Below are positions 46,003 through 56,354 of a stretch of DNA of 64,000 nucleotides, piece by piece. The position numbers and the translations under genes are program-made. Position 1 is the stretch's first letter. Each line of letters opens with the position of its first letter. Source of the DNA: Calycina herbarum. Its lineage: Eukaryota > Ascomycota > Leotiomycetes > Helotiales > Pezizellaceae. The notes under the pieces were generated by a model. That model searched no databases, was not told where the DNA came from, and saw only the letters and a program-made list of their open reading frames with translations. Location of the stretch: assembly GCA_001414485.1 (NCBI GenBank), contig LLEY01000011.1, positions 248,001 through 312,000 of the forward strand. The letters are read 5' to 3'.

Positions 46003-46960
46003 GTGCTGGGTAGAGTGGAAACGCCCAGACGTGAGAGCGCGCACTTGTGGATTGGAAAAGGTAGCCTTAGATGGTCGAATCGAAGTGCAACGCAGGAGAA
46101 GAAGAGGTGGAAGAGGAGGTGCTTTCAACGAAGGGTACTGCGTCGTCGCGGCACCCGGAAAGATGTGTGTGTTCGAGAAAGGTCTGTACGTTATCTCAAA
46201 TTCAGACGCTGAGACGCGGCTAGCTAAATTTTAGCCACAACCGCCAGCCACGAGTGATCTTAGTAGGAGCCTCATACACGCGATAATCATTCATGTAGCG
46301 TCTTGCTGATGGAATTTGAATATGCTTCCCGTACTTTCCAAATGAAAACCTCAATTGTATTTTGCACTGTCTGCCATGTGACAATCTAGTCTTAAAAATA
46401 CTTGAGCCGATATCCTGTGTTAATCGCATGATATCTCAGCTTGATTTGATTGCCAGGGCTTTCTATTTCGTGAGTTAGAGATAATAATAGCTGGCAGCGT
46501 ATTCTCCTCTTCCTTTGCCTACATTTCTTCGACGTGCTTTCTATTAAATTTATCTTTTAGGTTTAATTTGCTCGATGATTCGTTTATAATATTATAATAA
46601 CAAGTTCTTACTTTCACACAGAATAATAGAATATAGTTTCTACCGGTCTTATTACGTGGACTTATAATCTAAAGCTAAATATTCAGCTAGAGTAGAGATA
46701 AAAGACTCTCGTAGACTAAGAGTAAACCTCGTCTTCTTATAAGACAGACGAGATAAGAGTATATCTTCTTATAGAAGAACGCTATAGAGGATTAATATAG
46801 AAAGTTAGTTAATTTTATTATAGCTTATTTTAAACTTATACTTTAAAGCTTTAGATAAGAGTCTATAATAGTAAGTCTTTTTAAGACTTTTTAAATATAT
46901 TTCTTATAGTCTTTTTTCTTCTTTAAAAATACTAGAATATTATCTAAGTAATATATATCT
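46003..46960. other. Upstream region grading into RIP-like DNA
   Basis: The first 230 nt hold the possible 5' exon of the APH gene. From about 46560 the sequence becomes AT-rich and stop-dense. No gene is supported. Confidence 0.4.
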
Positions 46961-47072
46961 TAGTTTTCTTTAAGGAAAACTTTTCGAAATCAGCAAAGTA
47001 ACCCCAAAAGCCTTGAAATACATTCAGACGACCGTTAGACGGTTAAGAAAGAGATTAAAACACTCTACGATT

Positions 47073-47342
47073 ATGTCAAGTAATCGTAGCAGTGGTGGTG
47101 GGGAGATAGAAGGCTCGCAGAGAGCCCCTATTCTCCCCCTTGGAGTGCCAGCGAACAACGACGGTATAACAACGAACGAGGAGCGAAGTACGAGAGGTCG
47201 GAAGGGAGCATTGGATTATGCGAACGCGATAGAGAAGGGCCTGATCCAAACAATACTCGACTCGGTGACAGAGGAAAGGGGTATTGAAGCAATTATCGAA
47301 GCGGCGGGGAAGGTGCTCAAACCTTTGCGCTTACGAGACTAG
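47073..47342 (+). pseudogene. LINE ORF1 N-terminal part
   Basis: Starts ATG TCA AGT (MSSNRSSGGGEIEG) and continues with RSTRGRKGALDYANAIEKGLIQ and ERGIEAIIEAAG. At about 47310 it runs into ORF2 sequence in another frame. The bulk of ORF1 and most of ORF2 are missing at this junction. Confidence 0.5.
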
Positions 47343-48367
47343 CTGGAAAGACGTGGGGTGTAGACTATCACCGAGCAAGGTAAATATACGCGGTGGTAAT
47401 AAGGAGCGCTATCGCGTACGGAGCGTCAGCGTGGCACCATACAACACCGAAGGGAGGGAGCGTGAAAGGGATAGCGAGAAGCTTTCCTACACAACAGTCG
47501 AAGTGCCTACGAGTGGTAACAGGGGCATATAAGGCTACCCCAGTACGGAGCCTTGAGGTAGAGGCCGACTGCGCACCAATCGACCTATACCTTAACCTAA
47601 GAGTAGCCGCGTTCGAAAGAAAGTTCCGAGCGTCTGAACCAGGAAAGCTGATCCAAAACGCTTGTAAGCATATAGCTGCGCGGCTAAGAAGAAGGAGAGG
47701 AAGGCCGTCAAAGGCAGGAAAGGCGATGCCGTGCTCTTGGAGGGCGAGACAGGAGTGGGAAGGAAAGTGGGGAATAGAGGGAGGGGGGTTCGAGCACAGC
47801 GCCACGCTCGAAGAATGGAGAAAGCGCCTAGAAGCCCAGAGGAAGAGAACCCAAGAAAAGAACCCTACGCGATATATAGAAGCGTCAGACAAGGCGGACC
47901 TCGATGATTAGGAGCCACGGAAGGTTCATAAAGGGCTCGCTAAAGCGAAGAGCTCGCTACTCGTATAAGCACGAACGGGAGCAATAGGGCTCAACGCCTT
48001 CCTCTTCTCAAGAAGGGTACCAGACCAGCTTACACCATGGTGTGTATGCACAGGCGGCAGAGAGACGGTAGGACACCTTGTACTGTTTTGCCACGAGATT
48101 TCACAGGAAAGAGAAACGCTTGTAAGAGCCCTCGGAAAGCGGATCGGGGACCTTAGAGAGCTAAGGGGGGCGCTGGCGAATAGGAAGCTAGCGCCGAGGA
48201 TTACCACTTGGCTGCTCGGGCTAGGAAGACTCCAGGAGTATAGGCTCGCGCTGGAATTACTAGAGGAAGATAGAGAGGAGAATAAGGAGGAGGCAAGAGA
48301 GAGAGAGGAAGAGGAGGAGGCAGCCGAGGCGCGCCGAAAGGCAAGGCCTAGGCTCAGGCAGTTCTAA
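47312..48367 (+). pseudogene. LINE ORF2 C-terminal part (post-RT region with CCHC-type zinc motif)
   Basis: One frame from about 47312: LTRLAGKTWGVDYHRAR, VVIRSAIAYGASAWHH, RVVTGAYKATPVRSLEVEAD, PIDLYLNLR, then CVCTGG...GHLVLFCHE (zinc motif), ending ARPRLRQF and a stop at 48367. Three in-frame stops (47381, 47909, 47966) are all TAA or TAG in a Gln-compatible context, as expected from light RIP. The catalytic RT core is absent. Family pattern: fungal Tad/LINE ORF2 tails. Confidence 0.75.
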
Positions 48368-48668
48368 GAAGGCGCTTGAGGAGCGCCAGGGACGGTTACC
48401 CACGGCCCTTGTACTACTAACACACGCTTTGGCGGTTGAGCACTTCAACCTACCACCTTTCATGTCACCGAGTCAGAGAGACGAGCTCCGAATAGACAGT
48501 AGCAGGACCCGAAAAGGAGTGTCGCACGCTCGAGGGAAAGCTCGAAAAGCGACGGAGAACGAGCCGAAAGGCTTTGTAAACTAGAACAGAAGATGTACTG
48601 CTTGCTCTTAGAGCTTGGCCTACGGCCTACGCAGCGTAAGAATAATAATAATAATAGTTTTCTTTAAG

Positions 48669-49072
48669 AAGTCTTCTAGTGTTTTATTATTCTATTTTTA
48701 ATATATAGTTTTCTATCTATCTTTTTATTTAATCTTTATTAAACTAAAAGTGTTTTATTAATCTAACTTTATAAATTTTACTATCTAGTCTAACTTATCT
48801 TATAAGTACTAGCTTTCTAGTAAAGAATAAGTATTCATAATAGTTGATATAAACTCTATCTTTTAGATTATTCTTCTTATTAGTATATTAAAGAAGATTA
48901 GTAATTATAAAGATTTAAGTTTAGTAAATAAGCTCGGTTATTCTTTAGAAATTAGAATTCGTACTATTAGATTTAGTTAAATAGCTCTTCTACTTAGAGA
49001 GCTCTTCTCTTCTTATAGATAATCTAATTATATACTATTATAGTTAGTAAGCTTAAGACATGCTAACACTAC
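48669..49072. other. RIP-like AT-rich DNA
   Basis: Continuation of the AT-rich sequence that received the LINE. It ends abruptly where the P450 fragment begins (about 49073). No recognisable element. Confidence 0.45.
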
Positions 49073-49498
49073 CAAGCCCTCCGCCTCCACCCAGTCGCCT
49101 CTTTAGACTCTCGCATCGCCTACCAAGACACCATGCTTCCCACAGGCGGGGGTCCCAGCGGCGAATCTCCAATTTTTGTTCCCAAAGGCTCACTCGTAAC
49201 AACGTCTTTCCATGCACTTCACCGTCTTGCACCATGTTTTCAACCAGACCCCTACGACTTTCGACCCAAGAGATGGGGAGCAGTTCGACGGGGTTAGAAT
49301 TATCTTCCTTTTGGCGGTGGACCGAGGATTTGTCCTAGTCGTCAGTTGGCTTTGACTAAAATTGCTTATGTTCTAGCGAGAATGGGGCAGGAGTTCAAAG
49401 TGGTGGAATGTAGAGACCCGGTTTTGGAGTGGGTGAAGGAGTTTAAGATTACTGCAAGTAGTAGAAATAGGACGAAGGTTGGCTTGATGAGAGGGTGA
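49073..49498 (+). pseudogene. Cytochrome P450 C-terminal fragment (CYP52-like)
   Basis: One frame of 141 codons: QALRLHP (the ExxR helix-K region with Glu replaced by Gln), DTMLPTGGGPSGESPIFVPKG, DFRPKRWGAV, then a TAG stop at 49295 followed by NYLPFGGGPRICPSRQLALTK, the heme-binding loop with its cysteine. The family expects Trp at the TAG position (GWNYLPF), so TGG-to-TAG fits RIP leakage. LPTGGGP... resembles the CYP52 alkane/fatty-acid hydroxylase clan. The N-terminal two-thirds are missing; the fragment abuts transposon debris. Confidence 0.7.
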
Positions 49499-50174
49499 TG
49501 TTGGGGAGTTTTGAATAGGCGGATATAGGGATTAGACTTCGTATTGGCTGCCTTTTCGTATGCCCGAAACAACAGTTCCTTGCAAGAATGAATATGAACA
49601 GAGTATTAATAGTCGTTGACCAAGACATCTTCGCTTAGGTCGAACCTCCAACTTTGGAGCACTTGATCTATTCGACTTACGCCGCTTGCTGTTTATTGAA
49701 GAAAGGCAAAATTTTGTGTATTTTTACTACCTATACTTAACGATATCCGCTCACGAGTATGCTGGTTAGTCTACTGGATATTGTTGGACTTATGAGAAGG
49801 TTATTTTCCTTGAAATCTCTCTTTCTGAATAAGTAATATATCACTCAATTTACTTGTGACAATATATCTTCAAAAATTTGCAAAATGAAACTAGAAATAA
49901 ATTTCCAGAATAATAAAGAACTCCTCCAATCTTACTCGTAACCTTCTTTCGGCCCCCAATTCTTACCCTGCTTACTCGTGGCTTACTTACAGTTAACCCA
50001 CGAGTAACCCACCAGTAACTCGTGGCTTACTCAGAAACAATTTACAGCCACCACTTTAAACCCATCATCCATCAAAACAGCCAAGGGCATCAGTCAATGT
50101 CGCTTACGAGGTACCACTGCCTGCTCGTGGCTTACTCACAAGCTAGGAATGTTTCGAGAAATATTATTTGAATA
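49499..50174. other. Intergenic with dispersed repeat
   Basis: No gene. It includes the second copy of the GAGTAAGC repeat (separate entry) and ends at a TA before the MITE. Confidence 0.45.
49925..50075 (-). repeat. Dispersed repeat, copy B (inverse of copy A)
   Basis: Reverse-complemented, it reads GAGTAAGCCACGAGTTACTG and GGGTTACTCGTGGG, then GGGGGCCGAAAGAAGGTTACG, matching the order in 28034-28225. Motif copies here are better preserved. A further CTCGTGGCTTACTC lies near 50125. Confidence 0.55.
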
Positions 50175-50417
50175 TCCCCTCAGATGCCATCAGGAACACC
50201 ATGGAAACGGCCCGAGCGTAATAAAATAAACAAAGCCGCATCGAGCGATATAGGCAGTTAAACTTTCAAAAAGGTATATAGAGAGGTTAATAACTTCTTA
50301 AATATGATGTCTATGAGTTTTAATCTTATTTCTATAAAAAATTGCTGGATTGAAATAGAATAGATGTAGCATATCTACGCGCATGGTCCATGGTGTTCCT
50401 GATGGCATCTGAGGGGA
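50175..50417. mobile_element. MITE, 243 bp, TA-flanked
   Basis: A perfect inverted repeat of at least 30 bp: TCCCCTCAGATGCCATCAGG... at 50175 and its complement ending at 50417. TA lies immediately outside both ends (50173-50174, 50418-50419). No coding capacity. The TA duplication implies Tc1/mariner/pogo-type mobilisation. Confidence 0.8.
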
Positions 50418-50453
50418 TAAAAGTATCTAAATAGGGTTTAGTAAATATTATTA

Positions 50454-52314
50454 ACGTGGTATACCAGGACCTCGTGATTATCAGGACCTCGTGAATTTTT
50501 TCCTACCCTACTACTTTAAAATATAATAAAACTACTATAACATATTAAATTAATTAAAACTACTCGGAATCTAATAAACTAGATGTATCTACAACTTCTT
50601 AACACGTCCGCGTATTATAACTAGTTTTTCTATAAGTGCTATAACGTCGCTAAGTCGTTTGTCCTTCATCTTCTCCACCCTCCCTAGAGCGCTTGTTACG
50701 TCGAACCTGCTCCTCTGTATTCTTCTGAGCTAATCCGTCTTGTGTATCCTCTACAGTAAGTACACCTCCTTCTTAGACACGGGTATTTTTAGCCCTCCGG
50801 CGTTTGCTAAGAGCTTCATTTGCTATTCGAAGTATACGGACCTTAGCTGATAAGAGGGTTACCTTATAGGCTAATCGCTCTATACCTTTTACTAATAAAG
50901 CGATTGTCTAGAAAATAGGTGTTAGCGAGCTTCCTTAGTAATAAGTAATATAATCCTTAACAAGAGTTAATTACGAAAGAGCTTTAGAAGGGTTACGAGG
51001 AGTCTAGGAGACCTAAGGGGTGGCGTCGGTAGAGGAGGGTCTAGTAGGTATAGGAGTCTATAACTTGATATTAAGCTTTAAGATTATAGTCTAGGGTTCT
51101 AGAGGTACTAGACCAGCTCTATAGAACCTAGCTTTAGTGTTTTAGGTTATTATTAACTAGTTATAAGCTATGTAAAACATAAGAAAGAACTCGATCTTAG
51201 TAATATAGTTTATATAAGCCTTGATAAAGGTCTTGATTTAATACTTATATATACGTTTAAGAATACTAAAACACCTAACGTTAAGTGGCTAGGTTAGATA
51301 AGACGAATAAGGAGGTAGGCAAAGAGTAATAATATTATATAACTTATAATACTCTTAGAATACTACTGATTTATAACTCTTATACCTATTTAGAACTAAC
51401 ATTCGATATAGCCCTTTTATATAACCATAAGTATACTTATCGAAGTGTTCTAGCTATTCTAAGCCTATCTTATTATTAGTCTATCTATTACTAGTTAGTT
51501 TAATAACCTAGTTATTAGGAAGACCGCCCTTAGTATACTAACTAGTAAGGTGATTTTTCCCTTAAACTACTAAGAATAGAGGGATGCTTAAACCCTCTCT
51601 ATTAATATAGATAATTACTATAGCTTATTCCCGATTGCCTAGCTAGATAGCCTTACCTCTACTATATTAATTAGCGTATATAATAACTATTTTAGTATAG
51701 ATAACAACTATTATAAAACTAGTCTTATTAAAGTTATAGAAATCGCAGTCTTAGATCCTATATTTCGCCTATATATTCTCTACTAGTCGAAACTACGCGC
51801 TAATTAGCTTAGGATCTTCGTATAAGGCCTTTTAGAAATCGTAAACGTGATTAAAACGCGTCTTTAGTTTTAGACGTTATTATACAAATCGTTATACCTA
51901 GTTCTTTCTAACGTGTTATCCTCTATATAACTCGAGTATATAATTTGCTATATCTTCTATACTACCTAGCTAGGGTGCAAATCCTCTTATATCTAGATCA
52001 AGTATATTTTAAATAATTACCTCCTCTTCTATTATAGTTATTTTATAATTTACTAGCCGGCGTTCGCTAAGAGTAGTTTAACCAGCTATTCTATCAGTAA
52101 GTATAGAATAAGGGACTCTATATAGCTTCGTAGCTTTACTACGGTTTATTCGTTTAGATGATCGAATAGCTTCGATAGCTAGGATAATTCGAGCTTCTTA
52201 GGTTTAAGATTCCATTAGGTAGTTGTTAAGAAAACGCGTGTTAAAGTTAGAGGTAGTGGGGTAGGGAAAAAATTCACGAGGTCCTGATAATCACGAGGTC
52301 CTGGTATACCACGT
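50454..52314 (-). mobile_element. Pogo-like DNA transposon, 1861 bp, with 50-bp perfect TIRs
   Basis: TA on each side (50452-50453, 52315-52316). Both ends carry ACGTGGTATACCAGGACCTC and the following 30 bases, identical over about 50 bp. Each TIR holds two direct copies of CAGGACCTCGTGA. The interior aligns along its length with the element at 40731, although the TIR iterons are unrelated. Confidence 0.88.
50560..52215 (-). pseudogene. Pogo-like DDE transposase, heavily RIP-mutated
   Basis: The start is at 52215 (MES then stop). Frames collapse quickly, but ARIILAIEAI, SKATKLYR and the C-terminal DSE-like end near 50560 align with the 40731 copy. More stops than that copy, so it is older or more strongly targeted. 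No functional transposase. Confidence 0.7.
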
Positions 52315-52316
52315 TA

Positions 52317-53364
52317 TTCGAGAAGGTTTCAAATAATTGGATTTGTACAGTGGATGCGGTCGCATTAGTCCAGCGCTCTGTAGCCTGGCTCCTGAAGCGG
52401 CCACTTTACAGGCGTGTGATCTACCCACTGGTTACAGTGGACATCCCTTGGAGGGCCAAGATCATCACAATTTGATTCCCCCGGTGGAGAAATAGCCAAA
52501 ACCACGTGGTCATTGCTCTTATTCAGGATACCCTCTCATTTTGAAGGTCGCTCCTTCCCCTCCAACACCGACCTTGACCTCAATCTCGAGTCAACCCCGG
52601 GAAACGGGAAGGGAAGGCACGGCCCGTGTTGATTCTCCAGAGAAGCTGCACCATAGTGGTCTTCAGAACAATCGGAATCAGGAAAAAAGGGATTCTCTTC
52701 TCACCAAATGTATATTTGTGTTATTCCTCCAAGAAAGCTATCTGCTCTCTCCCTCTTGAGCTCAACCGAGCCCATCCCACGGAAAGAAGAAGAGAAAATC
52801 TATCTACCTATCTACCTATCTACCTACATAAAAGCTAATATCGCTGGCCTAGCAGCCGTTCTCGTAAACTATATAATAGTCATCGCTTGCTCGCCTATTC
52901 GCTCATGAAAAGACACTCAAGACTTCGTAAACATCAAGAATCCGCAGATAAGAGACGGAGAAAGAAGGGTCATGTAATACTAATCTAATTGTGGTTTAAA
53001 GAGGCAAACAACATCCTTATCCCATCATCCATCATCATCATCCATTCAGAGGGCATCATCGATAGAAGAAGAATCCACCACAAACGCGCTCTGCTCTGCT
53101 TTGCTTGGACCCCCCCGTGAAAATGCCAAGTTGGAAAAAAGAATGAAAATAGAAAAAATGTCCCAACGTGATGATGCTTGCTTGTCTCTTCTTTCTTTCT
53201 TTTCCTCCCCTGTGCCATATCCATTCCCAATGTCCCATAATCTATGGCATAATTCATCCCTTTCGTAATACAAGATCATGCATCATCTTCGGCTTTTTCT
53301 CGGCATGAAACCCTTGCCCAACTGCCCACCAATGTCTTTTGTCCTAACCTGGATCTTTCTTTAT
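52317..53364. other. Intergenic
   Basis: No supported gene. Includes a CTAC/CTAT microsatellite at about 52799-52826. The last few hundred bases are the 3' flank of the karyopherin gene. Confidence 0.4.
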
Positions 53365-56354
53365 TTACATGGGGTATACCGCCTTGAGAGCTGCGACATC
53401 CTCTGCAGTAATAGCGCCTGCAAGGTACGCGTTGAAGTCGGGAATGAGGGATTTGTAGAGATCGATAACCTAGAGGAGTTAGTTTTTGTTTTCAAGTGCT
53501 TGGAATTGCCGGTTAAACTTACGTGTCGGAAAACCCGCGATAGATCCGCCGTCAACGGAGTAAGGAATGAATCTTCTAGCTTGTATCGGGCGATCACAGT
53601 AAACAAGTTAGCCAGATCCTTCTCCATGGCCTGGGGATTTGCCAAGACAACTAGACAGAATCCCTTCATGGCGGTAGCTTTCTCCACTGTGTAGTCCACA
53701 GAATTGATGGATTTTAGAAAGGGCTCGGAAAAGGAAGGTAATGCTTGCGCCATAAGTGCAGAATTTCCCAAACCAAGTCGTCCAAGGGCGATCGCAGCAT
53801 TTTCCGTGACAGACTTTGGAACGGCTGGGTTGCCAAGAATCTGAAGATATCTTCCCAAGAGCTTCTCCACATAGTTTGCCATGTCGGGCCCGTACTGGAT
53901 TGAAATCTCGCCTGCAGACCAACAAGCATTGTTAACCACGCTGAAACCAGTTTCAATTTGCTCGTCTATAATTTGGTCCAGGTCAAGTTGTTGAATGAGA
54001 AGTGGTAGTAGTTTGGGGAGGAATGGTTTGAGTTGAGGAAAGACGTATTTTGCACAATCTCCGAGGAGCGCGTATGATGACTGACGGACATCATTCTCTG
54101 GATCTTCCATACAGAGCAAGAGTAGATCGAATACTGGAGGCTGCGAGCTAGCAATGAGACCGACTGCTTGCTTCTCGTCGACGGCTTGAATAATAGCGCT
54201 CAAGAGGTCTAAACTTGTGATGAGAAAGTCCTTGTCAGGAGTATCCAAAATAGGATTGTTCACAGCAACCAAGTAATCCTCCAAATTTTGATAGATGATC
54301 TTAACACATCTTGTGAAGACTGGATCCGCAAATGGCGCAAACGAATCTGCAAGAGCACTCGCAACGTACGAGAGACATTCGAGTAGCGGGAATAACTCTC
54401 GCGACTGGTCTGATACTTTGTTCCATCGATGGATCAGCGCTGGCATCAAGATCTCGATAAGTTGAGGTTGAGCAAGACCATGACCAACATGCTCAGCCAG
54501 GGTTTGCACGCAATCGTAGAGAATGAACATGTTCTTGTCTTTGTACTTTTCGAAGCATCGAACAAATTGGCGAATAATTGGCTCACAATAAGGTGTCAAC
54601 GTTGCACCTGCTCTCTCTTCGAGATGCGCGAAAGCCGAAGCACCTGCTTCTTGAACCCGCTTGTTGTTGTCCAACATTTTCGTAAGAATACCTTCCATCA
54701 TAGGCTCGAAGAATTGGGCACGCAGCTCTGGAGTACCGAGACTAGCTCCCCATGCAGAATATCGTCCCAGCGTCCAGCAAGTGATTTGTCGAACAAGAGG
54801 CTCTCCATCGTTGAGTAACGAAATCAAATAAGGAACTAGATCTGGAAGATGTGGAGTAACAACATCTAAGCAACCTTCAGCGACTGCCCCAAGAGCAAGC
54901 ACTGCAGCCTCACGATAATGCCATTCTTCATGTTTTAGGTTCGTCATCAAATAAGGAAGAATAGTGTTGAAAACAGGAGCCCGGAAGTCGCCCGCAAAAA
55001 CGTCGAGAGCAGCTGCAGAACATTTTCTCAGATTCCACCGATCTTCGGGATTGTCATCATCGTCGTCATCATCATCGTAGTCATCCTCAATCTCTCCCTC
55101 GTCCAAGTCTTCGTTGTCCCCAAGCTTGGCGTAACCCCCAGCACCGTTTTGAGAAGCAGGAACTTCTTCTGCGCTACCTCCAGCACGAATATCTTTGCCA
55201 TAGGCGAATTGGGGTTTGATGTCTTGTACGCGGTCATCCTCGTCGGCGTCGCTGCCACCACCCTCTAACGTTGCCCTATCTTCCTCGCTGTAAACCATAC
55301 TTTCCAGTAGAACAGGTATGATCTTATCCAGATAGGGTGCTAATGATCCCCACAATTCGTGGTGTTCTCCCACTGTGAGCCAGAATTCCGCAGCGTCACA
55401 GGCTAAGTCCTCATCCTCCATTTTCATTTGTTGAGCAAGCATGTAGTCGACAAGACCAGCAATATGTGGTAGAATTTTATCAGGTCGGATTTCGACGATT
55501 TGGACAAAGGCTCGGCACACCTGTCGTCGGACATCTGCTGAGGGGTCGTTCGCAAGTCGGAATAATTGATTGAGGAGATCATCCAAAGATACAAGTAGTG
55601 CCTGTGGCTTTTGCGGGATAAAAACATTGATGGTTCCCAGTGCGAGTGATCGTATTTTCGGTTTATCGCTGCCGGCAAACTGGATGAGCTTTGGGATAAT
55701 AAATGATAACGGCCGTTGTCCTTGATAGTCCTTGTCGAGCATCTTTCGATTGTCTTCGCAAACTTTGGCTAAAGCTGACATTGCGCCTTCTTGAGCTTCT
55801 GGTGCAATATTACCGGCCTCGTTCCCAATCAGCGCAAGCAGATCTGGCAAGAGCTGTGGCCAACCCATAATACCCCCACGACTGACAATTTCTGCAATGA
55901 CATTGCCGGCGTAACCACGTATCATTGAGCTTTTATCCTGCAATGCCGCAGGCACTGTAGACCGGACTAGCGCAAGACTTTCTGATGGGATGGTCTTGTA
56001 TCCAGTTTTAATGTTGTTTTTCAGCATCACAGCCGCGGCGGAACGAATTGCATGGTGATCTGTAGGGGCGGTGTTGGCTAAGGCCGGGGGTAGTTCAGAA
56101 CTGGAGAAGAGGTATGTAAGGTAGTTGTTGATATCGGGGGAGGATTTTGCTTGCGCAAGCATCTATATAACAATTCCACCATTAGCATATGTTCCAATAA
56201 AAGCCTGGAAATCGCTCGGCTGCGCAAATAGTCTGAGGCCATCACCACTCACAATCTCGGCCTGCTTTTGGGCATTTTTGTTGTGTCCGCTGAGGGAATC
56301 CTTCAAACATGCTGATAGCTGGCGCAACTGCTCTTGCTCTGGCTGCCATGCCAT
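53365..56354 (-). CDS. KAP104: Karyopherin beta-2 / transportin (Kap104)
   Basis: Three exons: 56354-56253, 56162-53523, 53469-53365. They total 2847 nt (948 aa); introns of 90 and 53 nt are GT-AG, phase 0. The N-terminus MAWQPEQEQLRQLSACLKDSL joins to MLAQAKSSPDINNYLTYLF; HEAT repeats run throughout. A long acidic H8 loop (DLDEGEIEDDYDDDDDDDDNPEDRWNLRKCSAAALD, about residues 350-390) is diagnostic of transportin. The C-terminus is VIDLYKSLIPDFNAYLAGAI...YPM. It imports PY-NLS cargo such as mRNA-binding proteins into the nucleus; RanGTP releases cargo by acting on the acidic loop. Length matches family norms. The start is the ATG preceding AWQPEQ; an in-frame GTG two codons upstream is ignored. 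Confidence 0.95.

Larger units (their letters stand above)
46961..48668 (+). mobile_element. Internally deleted non-LTR retrotransposon (Tad1-like LINE) with 14-bp duplication
   Basis: TAGTTTTCTTTAAG occurs at 46961-46974 and 48655-48668, a perfect 14-bp target-site duplication. Between them (46975-48654) lie a short leader, an ORF1-like frame (47073-47342), a truncated ORF2 tail (47312-48367), a 3' UTR, and an (AAT)n tail at about 48640-48654. The element is GC-richer than its RIP-mutated host DNA, so it arrived later. Confidence 0.85.

Noticed and set aside
46003..46234. Start of the APH gene at the TTG near 46128
   Set aside because: TTG is not a usual start; the in-frame ATG at 46002 is annotated, and the upstream part is flagged as a possible exon.
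49960..50150. Considered as a CRISPR-like array because of repeated GTGGCTTACTCG
   Set aside because: The units are unequally spaced, degenerate and in a eukaryotic genome; better explained as a minisatellite-bearing repeat.
52330..52500. Possible tRNA-like folded region
   Set aside because: No A/B-box pair or TPsiC loop consensus (GGTTCGA) could be found.
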